A stretch of 64,000 nt of DNA. Source: Phycisphaerales bacterium Planc_01. GTDB lineage: Bacteria; Planctomycetota; Phycisphaerae; Sedimentisphaerales; Anaerobacaceae. The position numbers were made by a program, and so were the translations under genes. Below the pieces are notes generated by a model. The model was not told the origin of the DNA and made no database searches. It worked only from the letters and a program-made list of their open reading frames with translations. The DNA lies in assembly GCA_001603075.1 (NCBI GenBank), contig LVBB01000006.1, positions 140,181 to 204,180 of the forward strand. Reading direction: 5' to 3'. Below are positions 43,946 through 53,180 of the stretch, one piece after another. How positions within the stretch are numbered: position 1 is the first letter of the stretch; every line of letters starts with the position of its first letter.

Positions 43946-46240
43946 TTATCGCCGGACGACGGTTCCTCCTCCCCCTTCGCCTCCTCCCGGCGCTGCTCCG
44001 CCTCCGCCGCCGGTATTGGTGCCGACGTTCGTCACCATGCTGGAAATCGTAAAACTGGCATACTTCGTGCCGGGCGTGTAGGTCCCATCCTGGTGCAGAC
44101 CGTCATAGACCGAACCCGTAGAAGTGCCCCCGTAGTAGACATCGTAGGTGGAACCTCGCACAAGGTCCTGTGAGGAAAACGCCACGGAGTTGTACTGTTT
44201 CGTGGGCGTGAAGCTCAGGACATCTTCTCCTGTGCCGTTTTGAATGTGGACCAGAGTGCGGGCCGGCAGCATCGTGTTAAAGGTCAGCAGTATGGAATAC
44301 TGGGTCGAGGAGGTGCTGGGGGCTTGCGCCATCCCGGAATTGCCGGCCGCCACCATGAATCCTCCGGTCATCGTGAACAAAGAGTGATCGATCGCAGCGT
44401 CCATATTGGACGTAGGACCATGGACAATGACGACACCGTCCGTCATGACGATGGAGCCGTTGGAGTCGATGCCGTCGCCCGCCGCGTCGATGACGAGATA
44501 ACCGCCATGGATGTAAAGGCAGTAGTCGCCCGAAGCTGCGGGCGTGGCCCCAGCTCCACCCGGCCATCCGCCCGGACCACCCATTCCCATAGTATCCCCG
44601 CCTCCGGCAACATTGATGCCATCGTCACTCGAGACGATGCGAACCCAGCCGCCGTTGATGATGATATCGGCATTGGCGCTTTCCAGCCCTTCATAGGACT
44701 TGACGATATGGATGTCCCCGCCGTTAATGACCAGGTCGGTGTCGGCGCGGATGCCGTCGTCTCCGGCAGAGAGAACAAGCGTTCCTCCATTGATGGTCAC
44801 GCATCCATCCGAATGGATGGCGTCGTCCGCAGAATCCACGGCGAGAGTTCCCCCGTCGATGACGATGCTGTCGGCCGCCTTGATTGCCTTGGCCGATACC
44901 ATCGCGTTGATTCTGGCATTGCTGCCTCCCCCCGAGGACAGGCTGATCTGCCCATCCACAATCGTGATGTCGGTTCCGGCTGCTATTGCATCACCGCTCG
45001 AGGTGATGTCGATCACCCCGCCCGCAATCGTGATATCCTCTCCGGCGACCATGCCGTCATTGCTCGACACGATACGAACGGTCCCGGCGTTGACCGTGAT
45101 CGTGTTGCTGTCAATGCCCTCGTAACACCAAGTGACCTCGACATCGCCACCGTTGATCTCCACGGCACGATCGGAGTGAATGGCATCGTCGCTGGAGGAA
45201 AGGACAAGCGTCCCTCCGTTGATGGCCAGGGTCCCGTTGGAGTGGATCGCGTCATCACAGGAGTTGATGACATGTTCTCCGCCGTCGATGATCGCACTGA
45301 CCCCGGCAACGATGCCCTTTCCAAACGTGGTCACACCAACCCTGCGGTTGGTACCCCCGCCCGAGCGCAGCGTGATTTGCCCGTCGGCAATGAGAACATC
45401 AGTTTCGGCCTGAATGCCGTCCGCACCGCTGGTGATCGCCAGCACGCCGGTCTCGACAGAAACATATCCCTTTGTGTCGTCTGTCTCATTGTCGGACTTC
45501 AGGCCGTCGCCCCCGGCAATGATGGAGATGTCTCCACCTCGGATCACAAGGTAGTCTTTGCCTCGGATTCCATCATCGATCGCCTGGATGTCGATACTCC
45601 CGCCCGCGATGATGAGGCCGTCCTTGCTGGAAATGCCGTCCCTGACCTCGCCACGAACCGTCAACAGACCGCTGCCACAGATCGTCAGGTCATCCCTGCT
45701 GAGAATCACGGCATTCGGCTCGTCGACCTCTGCCTCTTCGGCAAGGCCGATCCTTCCATCTGCCACGTAGTTCTCCGTATCTTCGGCGAGGACAATGACC
45801 GTCTTCTTGGCGTTCTCAACAAGGATCGGTGCGCTCCAGGAACAACGAATGTCGGCCCCGTTCAGAACAAGCTGCACCGTCTTTTTGTCGGTGGAATTCA
45901 CGACGATCCGTCCATCGGCCAGGATACCACGCACACTGTATGTGCCTCCACGAGTGATGGTCACTGTGCCGCCATCCACCTCCGCTCCCGCTCCGTCCGC
46001 CACAATCGTCGTTCCGCTTAGAACGATCTCAACGACATCGGAACGATCCCATAGATAGTCTTCGGGATCCTCGTGATCCGGGCGGTTCTCAGCAGACGCG
46101 GCTGCCACGGTCGTTTCACTGCCCTCGGTATCCACAACCGGGTCATCTGCCGTCACCTGGGCATGCGATACAACCAGGTGGCCCATTCCCATCATCACAA
46201 GCACGATGGCGACACTTACGACAGTCCTGCCTGCCAACAT
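43946..46240 (-). CDS. Exported beta-helix carbohydrate-binding protein (Cthe_2159 / DUF4353 family)
   Basis: The 764-residue product has a signal peptide (about 3-25) and a long run of beta-helix rungs that repeat motifs such as INGGTLVLSSSDDAIHSD, VINGGDIHIVKSYEGL and GWVRIVSSDDGI. The Asp-rich turns fit calcium sites. This is the PF14262 family; the Clostridium thermocellum member Cthe_2159 was reported to bind cellulose and polygalacturonic acid. The C-terminal 200 residues include SGDYCLYIHGGYLVIDA and a Gly-rich tail (GGGGGAAPGGGEGGGG). ATG 46240 was chosen because the signal peptide begins there; the upstream open frame is not signal-like. Its acid-sugar-binding relatives and its position beside GH28 suggest pectin capture. 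Confidence 0.85.
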   Translation of the reverse strand: MLAGRTVVSVAIVLVMMGMGHLVVSHAQVTADDPVVDTEGSETTVAAASAENRPDHEDPEDYLWDRSDVVEIVLSGTTIVADGAGAEVDGGTVTITRGGTYSVRGILADGRIVVNSTDKKTVQLVLNGADIRCSWSAPILVENAKKTVIVLAEDTENYVADGRIGLAEEAEVDEPNAVILSRDDLTICGSGLLTVRGEVRDGISSKDGLIIAGGSIDIQAIDDGIRGKDYLVIRGGDISIIAGGDGLKSDNETDDTKGYVSVETGVLAITSGADGIQAETDVLIADGQITLRSGGGTNRRVGVTTFGKGIVAGVSAIIDGGEHVINSCDDAIHSNGTLAINGGTLVLSSSDDAIHSDRAVEINGGDVEVTWCYEGIDSNTITVNAGTVRIVSSNDGMVAGEDITIAGGVIDITSSGDAIAAGTDITIVDGQISLSSGGGSNARINAMVSAKAIKAADSIVIDGGTLAVDSADDAIHSDGCVTINGGTLVLSAGDDGIRADTDLVINGGDIHIVKSYEGLESANADIIINGGWVRIVSSDDGINVAGGGDTMGMGGPGGWPGGAGATPAASGDYCLYIHGGYLVIDAAGDGIDSNGSIVMTDGVVIVHGPTSNMDAAIDHSLFTMTGGFMVAAGNSGMAQAPSTSSTQYSILLTFNTMLPARTLVHIQNGTGEDVLSFTPTKQYNSVAFSSQDLVRGSTYDVYYGGTSTGSVYDGLHQDGTYTPGTKYASFTISSMVTNVGTNTGGGGGAAPGGGEGGGGTVVRR

Positions 46241-46610
46241 TCTGATTGCCCTTTCCGGCTGAAACGGTCCGACGGTACCCATCCACAAACCACGGCCAAG
46301 AAGCGGATTCCCGCCCATCGCCTGCATGGTTAGTGTCTCGGAGGGGCGAATGGTAACACCTGAACTCGCAAATTTCCCGTGCCCACCCTCGCCGGGCGGT
46401 TCATGGAGCAAGTCCCTTTCGCATGGGCGGACCCCGCAACGCACCGCATCGCTATAACTATTTGCGATACAACGGCTTACACAACAACAAGAGGACTCTC
46501 CCTGCTTTCCATGCGGACCAAATCAGCCGCCTGACGACAGCGGATCGGCTCGTTGCGGCAGTCTCCCGACGGGCGATAGTCCTGGTCGAGCCACAGCTTG
46601 GCGGCAGGAA
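46241..46610. other. Intergenic stretch without supportable gene
   Basis: These 370 bases separate the carbohydrate-binding gene start from the prepilin-like gene's stop. No open frame with codon bias, hairpin or convincing promoter was found. Minus-strand -35/-10 candidates for the carbohydrate-binding gene were all badly spaced. Confidence 0.5.
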
Positions 46611-47372
46611 TCAGTTCTTATTGAGCGGGTCGTACCAGCGTTTGGGAACGTCCTCGCCGTTCGTCTCCTTCATGCTGGAGATATGGCCGTCAAGCCAGAG
46701 GAGGTTGAGGGTTCCGCTGGTCTCGAAGTCGGCAGACCGCCGGATATTGTGCCGAAAGATGCCTCGATACCAATTGCCTCGCCCGCCGCCCTGTCGGTAG
46801 TGCGTCAGGTTGACCCCGCCGGAGCCGGGAAAGAGCATGTCGGCGCTGCCGTTCTCGATCCGGGGCTCCATGTGGTCATGGGCAAAGATCACTTCGGCAT
46901 GACGCGGAATCCGGATCGTATTCTCCTTGGTCAGCCACCCGTTGGCCGCAAAAGCCGATGTGTAAATGAGCTTCTGATCTCCGCCGTAGAGCATCTCCGT
47001 GGCAAGCATCTCGCAGAAGTTGCGGAAAGCCGGACAGCCGAAAAGCTCGCGTTCCTTGACGTAGTCGATATAGGCAATCCCCCAGTACGCGTTGTTGGCG
47101 TTCGCCTTGAGCGGGTTGCCGGCCGTATCCCACCACAGGTGTCCATTGCTGCTGCCCGTGTGCGTGTACATATCAGGCATGGTGTAGTTATGGTCCTGGA
47201 GGTACATGATGACGCCCAGACCGATTCCCTTGAGATTGGCCCGGCAGGCCTGGTCGCGGGCCTGGTCGCGCACGCGCGACAGGGCAGGCATAAGAACGGC
47301 CATGAGCACGGCGATAATCGAAATAACGACCAACAGTTCAATAAGCGTAAAGGCTTGCGGGCGACGCGTCAT
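46611..47372 (-). CDS. Prepilin-type pseudopilin-like protein
   Basis: The 253-residue product begins [18 protein letters not shown], the classical type IV prepilin/type II pseudopilin leader cleaved before the Phe and methylated there. A hydrophobic helix (about 8-30) follows, then an alpha-helical [32 protein letters not shown] stem. This layout is abundant in planctomycetes. The C-terminus ends in [13 protein letters not shown], typical of that expansion. It would be inserted by the pilus/secretion machinery and exposed outside the inner membrane. Substrate or partner is unknown. The promoter at 47470-47499 suits it, and it follows the DUF5648 beta-helix gene. Confidence 0.85.
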   Translation of the reverse strand: MTRRPQAFTLIELLVVISIIAVLMAVLMPALSRVRDQARDQACRANLKGIGLGVIMYLQDHNYTMPDMYTHTGSSNGHLWWDTAGNPLKANANNAYWGIAYIDYVKERELFGCPAFRNFCEMLATEMLYGGDQKLIYTSAFAANGWLTKENTIRIPRHAEVIFAHDHMEPRIENGSADMLFPGSGGVNLTHYRQGGGRGNWYRGIFRHNIRRSADFETSGTLNLLWLDGHISSMKETNGEDVPKRWYDPLNKN

Positions 47373-47469
47373 GATGTCGGATTCTCCTCAACGGAGGCCA
47401 TCCATCCGCTGACAGATAACCGTCCACATCAATATCCGTGTTCCCATCCCGTCCGCGTCGATCCTCTCC

Positions 47470-47508
47470 ATCATACACCAAGCGGCGTGCGTCCTGCAAG
47501 CCGCTTGG
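47470..47508 (-). promoter_or_regulatory. Promoter and inverted repeat before the prepilin-like gene
   Basis: On the minus strand, TTGCAG (complement of 47494-47499) and TATGAT (complement of 47470-47475) are spaced by 18 bases. A perfect 9-bp inverted repeat, CCAAGCGGC (47478-47486) and GCCGCTTGG (47500-47508), overlaps the promoter spacer and could be an operator or an intercistronic hairpin. Confidence 0.45.
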
Positions 47509-47555
47509 CAAAAAAGGCGAATTGGAGCCGGAGGGCCGGTCTGACGAGCCCCGGA

Positions 47556-50288
47556 CTACTTGCGTTCGTCCTCGGTCTGCGACAGGTTCTTGCCGTGCCA
47601 CAGCCCCGTCGGCCGGACCTGCACCGATGTGACGTATAGCTCAAGCGTATGCCCCTTGATCGTCGTTGCGAGCAGCCGATCCTGTCCGCGACGGGCCCAG
47701 CGGAACGGTCCATCCATGGTCACATCCAGACGATCCGGATAGCCTGAATCGTCAATAACGCCTGTGCCATCCAACTCGAACTCCAGGGCATCGAGCGTCA
47801 GATCTATATCGAACTTGCCCTCATCCATCGCCGCCGCACCCACGATGCGGAACGTCTCATCGGCGGCGGCCTCTACCACGCCGGCGGCCGAGAACGACAG
47901 GCCCCTGGATTCGACGGGGTACGGGCCCCGTGGCGTCAGGGCATCGAAGAAGCCGTTGAGCGAGAGCGCCACGGGTAGTTCCATCATCCCCGCTGCCGGA
48001 TGCGTCACAGTGGCGACATGCTCGACAAACTCGGTTTCGACCTGGAACTCGGCCATTTCGACGGTCATCGCATCGAGATCCACAGCCATCCGCATGCGTC
48101 CGAGGGCTGCAACAAAGACGATAGTCGGGTTGTGAAGCTGGGCCTCCTGGCCATCGACCAAGGCGCTCAACTGCACGACGTAGGAAACAGCATCATCGGC
48201 CCCCGTAAACTCGTAGGCCACAGACGACTCCGGCGTCGAGGGGGTCTGCGGTTCGTCGGAGATGTACGGCGTGTCGAACGCGTACCAGACGATGCCTTCG
48301 AAGGCCCACGTGGCGGTGTTGGCCCGATACAGCTCCCGCTCGGCTTCGTCGATCGTGTAGAAGTGCCCACCAAGCCGGTCGGACCAGAAGCGATACACCG
48401 GTTTGGCCTTCTCCGGCTGGCTGCCCTCCGGATACGCATAGAAGGCGATGCCTTCATAGGCCCATACATCCGTCGTATAGCGGTCGATCAGGTTGTCCTT
48501 CTCCGACTCGCTGATCGTGTAGAGATGGCTGCCGAGCTTGGCCGACCAGAAGCGATAGACCGGTTTCAAGTCCGTCGTGACAGCCCGCTTGTAGACGTAA
48601 TATACGATGCCCTCATACTCCCACAGTTGGAAGTCCCGATTGACGAGCTTGTCCTTCTCGCTCTCGCTGGCCGTGAACAGATGCTTGCCCGTCACGAGCG
48701 AGCGGAACCGATAGACAGGTACGAGGTCCTGGGCCTCGTATGCCCCCATGTCGGCGGCATCACCGCCCAGACGAGGCCTGCCGTCAAGATCAGTCTGCGC
48801 GAAATCGTACGTCTGTTCCGGATCGGCGGCGTCGATGCACGGCGAGCCGGCGGTCAGATGGTAGTCGCCGCTGACCCAGATCGCATCGGGGTCGTCGGAC
48901 CGGGAGACCACCCGAGGATCGCGTGCATTGGCCCAGTATCCAGCCTCCACGAACAGAGGATCGGTGCTGATGTTGCTGCGGCTCACCAGGCAGGTTTGCC
49001 CCTCGATGTTGCAGTAGAGGACGTTGGCGCAGTCGTGGTCCGCGATCTGGTCGGAGGTGTTGCCCCACAGGATCGAATTGGCCACGGTCGTCTGCGACGT
49101 GCAGGCGACGCCCCCGCCCGGGCCGACCGCGTCGGCCTTGCCGTCCGTCACCTGTCCGAAGGCGGCGTTTCCAACGATGGTGCAGTGGTCGATGACGGCG
49201 AAGGTGCACGAAACGCCCCCCCCGCGACCGGCCAGCGCCGCCAAACCCGAATCAGCGCCACCGGCCAGGCCGGCGCGATTGCCGGCGATCAGGCTATTGC
49301 GCAGGTCCAGCGAATCGACGCAGACAATACCCCCACCGTCGCCGCCGAGGCCGCCAAGGCCCTTGGCTCCGAGGGTGGTCTGTCCGCCGGTGCCGGCGCG
49401 GTTGGCCTCGATGACGGTTGTGACAATCGTGGCGCGCGAACAGTGGATGCCCGCGCCGTTGCCGCCCGGTCCGCCCTGCGGCCCGTCGCCGCCTGAGCCA
49501 CAACGATTGTTGACGACCGCCGAGCCGGTCACGACCAGTGAATCGGCATGGATGCCGGCGCCGTTGCCGCCGCGTCCCGGGATCACCTCGGAGTTCCCGC
49601 CGCCGCCGGTGGTGTTGTCGCGAATCGTCGAATCGGTCACATAGAGAACCGAGCCGGTCGAGTAGATGCCGGCCCCGTCGCCGCCCGAGCCGGCCAGTGT
49701 CTCACGGGAGTCCCCGCCTGCGCCGGTGGCGTTTTCGGCGATGGTGCAACCGACAATCTCCAGCGTCGAGGCGGTGCAGTAGATGCCGCCGCCCGCCCCC
49801 CCATCGGACTGGCCCCGTTCGGCGCCGGCCAACGTGGCGTTGTTAACGATGCGACATTGGCGCAGCGTCAGGGCGCTGTTGCGGCAGTAGAGCGCTCCGC
49901 CGGCGGCGGCCAGGCCGTTCGTGATGGTCAAGCCCGCGATCTCACCGGCGAAGTCCTGCATGTAGAAGGCGCGATGGGGATCGGACGTCGTCCCGCCACA
50001 ATCGAGGATCGTTGCTTCCACGACGGCTGCGTCCTCGGGATCGGCGCTCTGAAGGCGAAGGGTCTTTCGCTGCAACTCGATATCCCGGTTGCCCCGGCCG
50101 GTGTACGTGCCCGGCTGGATGATGATGACGTCGCCGTCGGCGGCGGCGTCCACGGCCGCCTGGATGTTCGAAAAACCTGTCTTCCCGCTGCCGTCAACGT
50201 ACAGCGTGGCAGCCAGCGACGAGGCCGAAATGCCGAGAAGACATGCCAACACAATCAGCACAGAAATACAACGGGGTCGCGAGACCAT
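47556..50288 (-). CDS. Exported beta-helix protein with three DUF5648 repeats
   Basis: The 910-residue product has a signal peptide (about 7-27). A right-handed beta-helix made of short GNxAGIxC-type rungs spans about 28-500 (VDGSGKTGFSNIQAAVDAAADGDVIIIQPGTY opens the pectate-lyase-like fold; then GGDGAGIYSTGS, GGNGAGIHADS). Three tandem DUF5648-like repeats (about 520-670) follow, each running PVYRFWSxxxGxHxYTxSExEKD through AYEGIxxYAY. A C-terminal beta-rich domain ends the protein. No lyase catalytic residues could be assigned. ATG 50288 has AAGGAGGG upstream, which decides the start over a longer in-frame option. It is likely a surface-exposed, glycan-facing protein. Confidence 0.8.
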   Translation of the reverse strand: MVSRPRCISVLIVLACLLGISASSLAATLYVDGSGKTGFSNIQAAVDAAADGDVIIIQPGTYTGRGNRDIELQRKTLRLQSADPEDAAVVEATILDCGGTTSDPHRAFYMQDFAGEIAGLTITNGLAAAGGALYCRNSALTLRQCRIVNNATLAGAERGQSDGGAGGGIYCTASTLEIVGCTIAENATGAGGDSRETLAGSGGDGAGIYSTGSVLYVTDSTIRDNTTGGGGNSEVIPGRGGNGAGIHADSLVVTGSAVVNNRCGSGGDGPQGGPGGNGAGIHCSRATIVTTVIEANRAGTGGQTTLGAKGLGGLGGDGGGIVCVDSLDLRNSLIAGNRAGLAGGADSGLAALAGRGGGVSCTFAVIDHCTIVGNAAFGQVTDGKADAVGPGGGVACTSQTTVANSILWGNTSDQIADHDCANVLYCNIEGQTCLVSRSNISTDPLFVEAGYWANARDPRVVSRSDDPDAIWVSGDYHLTAGSPCIDAADPEQTYDFAQTDLDGRPRLGGDAADMGAYEAQDLVPVYRFRSLVTGKHLFTASESEKDKLVNRDFQLWEYEGIVYYVYKRAVTTDLKPVYRFWSAKLGSHLYTISESEKDNLIDRYTTDVWAYEGIAFYAYPEGSQPEKAKPVYRFWSDRLGGHFYTIDEAERELYRANTATWAFEGIVWYAFDTPYISDEPQTPSTPESSVAYEFTGADDAVSYVVQLSALVDGQEAQLHNPTIVFVAALGRMRMAVDLDAMTVEMAEFQVETEFVEHVATVTHPAAGMMELPVALSLNGFFDALTPRGPYPVESRGLSFSAAGVVEAAADETFRIVGAAAMDEGKFDIDLTLDALEFELDGTGVIDDSGYPDRLDVTMDGPFRWARRGQDRLLATTIKGHTLELYVTSVQVRPTGLWHGKNLSQTEDERK

Positions 50289-50595
50289 GCGTAACCCTCC
50301 TTCTAAAGATACCTGAATGTCGGATGGTTCACTGTTTGACAATTAGTGCCATCCGGCGTGGAGTTCGTAACGGCGTTTTTTCGTGTTTTCCGCCTCAGGA
50401 TGCTGCATCCGGACAGACCTTCACCCCCATGAGCCATTCACGTCCGCGATCCCTGCTCCAATCACGTGGTTGTCCACCCAGCGCGTTATTGTAGCAAATC
50501 CATCTGCGTTTGTCCAGTATTTTCGCGCACGCACAGGCCCCAGGCACGATTCTTTCGGGCTCTGCTCGACCTATAGGACCTATCGTGCGTCAGAT
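50289..50595. other. Intergenic stretch with a hairpin
   Basis: No gene is supportable in these 307 bases. An imperfect hairpin, CGGATGG-TT-CACT (50321-50333) and AGTG-CCATCCG (50345-50355), lies about 35 bases upstream of the beta-helix gene start on its leader side. The remainder shows no recognised signal. Confidence 0.45.
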
Positions 50596-51294
50596 TCAGC
50601 GGCCCTCTGAGGAGCGACTCAACACATGGTTGAGAATGGGCCTCAGAGTTTCGTTCCAGACAGCATAACCATTCGGACTGAGGTGGAGTCGGTCGTCGAG
50701 GAACAGGTCATCGTTCGGTTTGCCTTCGGAATCCAGCAGCGGCGTCGCCAGGTCGGCGAAGAACAGCCGGTCGTCCGCCGTGCATAGATCGCGAATCAGG
50801 GCGTTGGTCCTGTTCATTTCAGGCCAGAGCGTCCAGCGCTGGCCACTGGGCTTGATCGTGACGAAGATCAGGCGAGTCTGCGGCAGCCTATCGTTGATCA
50901 GGTTCACGAACTTGCGATAGTCGTCGCGGACCCGCTCGGCAGATTTGCGGCCGGCCACGTCGTTGTCTCCGGCGTAGAAGACGATCACTTTCGGGCGATA
51001 CGGCAGGACAATACGGTCGGCGAAATGCAGAACGTCGGAGATATGGGACCCGCCAAACCCGCGGTTGATGACGGGCAGGTCCGGAAAACCCTCGCGCGTG
51101 CGCCACATCCGAATGCTGGAGGAGCCGACGAACAGGACCGGCTCTGCGGGAAACGCATTCTTGCTGTCCCACTGTGCAAACGCCTCGATTTCCCCGGCGA
51201 ATCGATTCGGATCGGGATCGGCGCCGGGTCCCCCCGTCTGGACGGCGGCGATCGCCGACAAGATCGACAACAGTATAATGTTTGCGGTGTACAT
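50596..51294 (-). CDS. SGNH/GDSL-type esterase or lipase, secreted
   Basis: SGNH hydrolases deacylate lipids, carbohydrates or acetylated glycans. The 232-residue product has a signal peptide (about 4-18). The block I motif is VLFVGSSSIRMW (nucleophile Ser about residue 58), block II is GFGGSHISD, block III is GDNDV, and block V is DDRLHLS with the Asp-His pair. This layout is close to platelet-activating-factor acetylhydrolase-like esterases. In this neighbourhood removal of acetyl groups from pectin or hemicellulose is plausible, but that is inference. Confidence 0.85.
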   Translation of the reverse strand: MYTANIILLSILSAIAAVQTGGPGADPDPNRFAGEIEAFAQWDSKNAFPAEPVLFVGSSSIRMWRTREGFPDLPVINRGFGGSHISDVLHFADRIVLPYRPKVIVFYAGDNDVAGRKSAERVRDDYRKFVNLINDRLPQTRLIFVTIKPSGQRWTLWPEMNRTNALIRDLCTADDRLFFADLATPLLDSEGKPNDDLFLDDRLHLSPNGYAVWNETLRPILNHVLSRSSEGR

Positions 51295-51997
51295 CCACGA
51301 GCCCCTTCAATGCCTCTGCTGCCGAATTCGGCGAATCGAACATTCCACAGACAGGGATCGTATAGACTTCCGAAGGAACACGCAAGGGCTGCATTCTATC
51401 GGAGGCGCCTCCCATCTGTTGTTCGGACGGCATCCGATGCAAGACGCAGCGCGCGGAGGGCTTGACTTCTATGGCCGTTATGGTATGTTCCGTACAATTG
51501 CGCATCTGTGCGCGCACATGATAGGGGCGGTATCAAGAAAGGCAGGTGACCGCGATGACGTTGAGAACCACAGAGGACGTGCGGGAGCGCCATGCAACAG
51601 ACTACGGAATCGACTGGTGTTTCTTCTGACGCAGCGAGGTGTAATGATGGAAACCCTTACAGGTCATCTCCTCTGCGCCGTTGCCTCGGCGTCCAAGCGG
51701 AAGCTGAACTGCGCGTATCCGTGCAATCCTGTCCGGCCCGCTCTTGAGAACAAGCACCCGCATCTGCCCCGAAATGAGGATCTGCCTGCGCCCATCGTGT
51801 TCGCGGCAGACGTCCTATAGGGCCGGCATACCCCTGTCCGGGACCCTATCGCGGCACACGACGGTCGGCCTGTCGCCCTGCCGACGTGCGATCCTCGCCG
51901 TACCCATCGCCTCCTCGCCGGAGGCTGTCCGCGCCCGATACGGGCCGCGCGCGGGACGGCGGCAGAGACAAGTTACCTTCGATGGGAGTGTGGAAAC
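51295..51997. other. Gene-poor stretch of 700 bases
   Basis: No protein of recognisable family is encoded here. Two short open frames follow possible starts: 51555-51629 (24 residues, ending GIDWCFF, upstream cagg) and 51644-51820 (58 residues, MMETLTGHLL). Neither has a good ribosome site or codon evidence. The GC-rich end (51930-51970) can form local hairpins. A small RNA or small regulatory protein is possible but not demonstrated. Confidence 0.4.
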
Positions 51998-52282
51998 ATG
52001 GCAACGTGGAAGATCGAATGGAAGAATGTGGGACCCGAGAGAGCTGACGGCACCCTTGTGGTCGAAGCGCAGAACCTGGTCAAGGCCAAGGTCCATGCCG
52101 TGCGGGCCTGTCGCCGGCATCTGCCCTCCGGCAACATCTACCTTGAGGCCGAGGGGCACTACCGGTATCTGATCATCCACGACATGGACGAGTGCGGCGA
52201 GGTCCAACTGACGTGCCTCACTGCCCGTCCCGGCGGTCCATCGCAGCGGCCGCAGATCCAGGAGTCCGAAGCCCTGCGATAG
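51998..52282 (+). CDS. Small hypothetical protein
   Basis: The 94-residue product (MATWKIEWKNVGPER, then VEAQNLVKAKVHAVRACRRHLPSGNIYLEAEGHYRYLIIHDMDECG) has no signal peptide or membrane helix. It looks like a compact soluble beta-strand-rich fold. Ribosome site gggag lies about 10 bases upstream of ATG 51998. It is followed after 95 bases by the Rnk-like gene on the same strand, so the two may be one transcription unit. I do not recognise its family. Confidence 0.5.
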   Translation: MATWKIEWKNVGPERADGTLVVEAQNLVKAKVHAVRACRRHLPSGNIYLEAEGHYRYLIIHDMDECGEVQLTCLTARPGGPSQRPQIQESEALR

Positions 52283-52377
52283 CGCACAGGACAGCAAGTC
52301 CCCTATGAGAACCGACAGCGGCGGCGACATATAGCGTCGCCCATGCGGGCAAACGAACCCGCCAAGGAGATGATGTC

Positions 52378-53079
52378 ATGACCGAAAAGCGAGCCCAGCA
52401 ACTCATTGCCAAGGCCATCGCATCGACCCCGATCGATCGCACGCGGTACTACCACATGTGCTGGTGGGAAGGCCGACTTCGGTGTCTTCACGTGCACCAT
52501 ACCAAAGACGTTCACCCGGTCTTCTTCGCAGCACCCGGCGAGACCTTTGCCGAGGCGTTGAACGAGCGTCAGTGGCAACTTCTGACGGAACGCATCGCGG
52601 CATACTGCCGGACGCACAACGTCACGGCCAGCGGCCGGCCCCCGCGAAGCAACCGAGGCACCCGCGTTGAGTCGTCGTGGCAGAGACCGACGCTAACCGG
52701 ATTCGACTCGATACGTTTGCGTCGACTGCTGGCGAGCCTGGGTACGTCGCAGATTTCAACGAAGGCATCCGTCGAACGACTTCGCTGCCTGCTCGAAACG
52801 GCGGACACGGTGCCATCGGAAGAGGTTCCCCGCGACGTGGTGACGATGAACTCGCGGGTGCGACTGAAGAAGGACCGGGGTCGGCATGAGATGCGTGTCT
52901 CGCTCGTATTCCCCGCGGACGCATCAGGGAACGGCGATTGCGAGCCGGCAAGGGTTTCGGTGCTGACACCCACCGGGCTGGCCCTTCTCGGACGGCGTGT
53001 CGGAGACAACGTGGAGGGCCGCGTGAAGATTCATGATCTGCTGTACCAGCCGGAGGCGGCCGGACACTTCGACCGGTAG
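52378..53079 (+). CDS. Protein with C-terminal Rnk/GreA-type domain and novel N-terminal domain
   Basis: The C-terminal 120 residues (about 110-233) match the regulator of nucleoside diphosphate kinase (Rnk) family, which is a GreA/GreB C-terminal-like fold. The order is a short helical hairpin, then EEVPRDVVTMNSRVRLK, VSLVFPADA, VSVLTPTGLALLGRRVGDNVEG and the end LLYQPEAAGHFDR. Rnk binds RNA polymerase near the secondary channel. The N-terminal 85 residues (MTEKRAQQLIAKAIASTPI to RTHNVTASG) are a distinct soluble domain rich in Trp, His and Cys (YYHMCWWEGRLRCLHVHHTKDVHP) that I do not recognise. An Arg/Ser-rich linker joins the two. The ATG follows aaggagatgatgtc, a strong ribosome site. Confidence 0.7.
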   Translation: MTEKRAQQLIAKAIASTPIDRTRYYHMCWWEGRLRCLHVHHTKDVHPVFFAAPGETFAEALNERQWQLLTERIAAYCRTHNVTASGRPPRSNRGTRVESSWQRPTLTGFDSIRLRRLLASLGTSQISTKASVERLRCLLETADTVPSEEVPRDVVTMNSRVRLKKDRGRHEMRVSLVFPADASGNGDCEPARVSVLTPTGLALLGRRVGDNVEGRVKIHDLLYQPEAAGHFDR

Positions 53080-53180
53080 GCCGGTCCGCGCAGAAGGCCC
53101 CAGCCGCTGTCTGCTGGATATCTCTCGGAGCGCAGGCTGCCGCCCGGAACCCGAACCGCAGGACCAAGGAGATCCCTGTT

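Noticed and set aside
44240-46021. A 593-codon plus-strand frame opposite the carbohydrate-binding protein.
   Set aside because: The repeats of the true gene keep the complementary strand open; the product has no recognisable fold.
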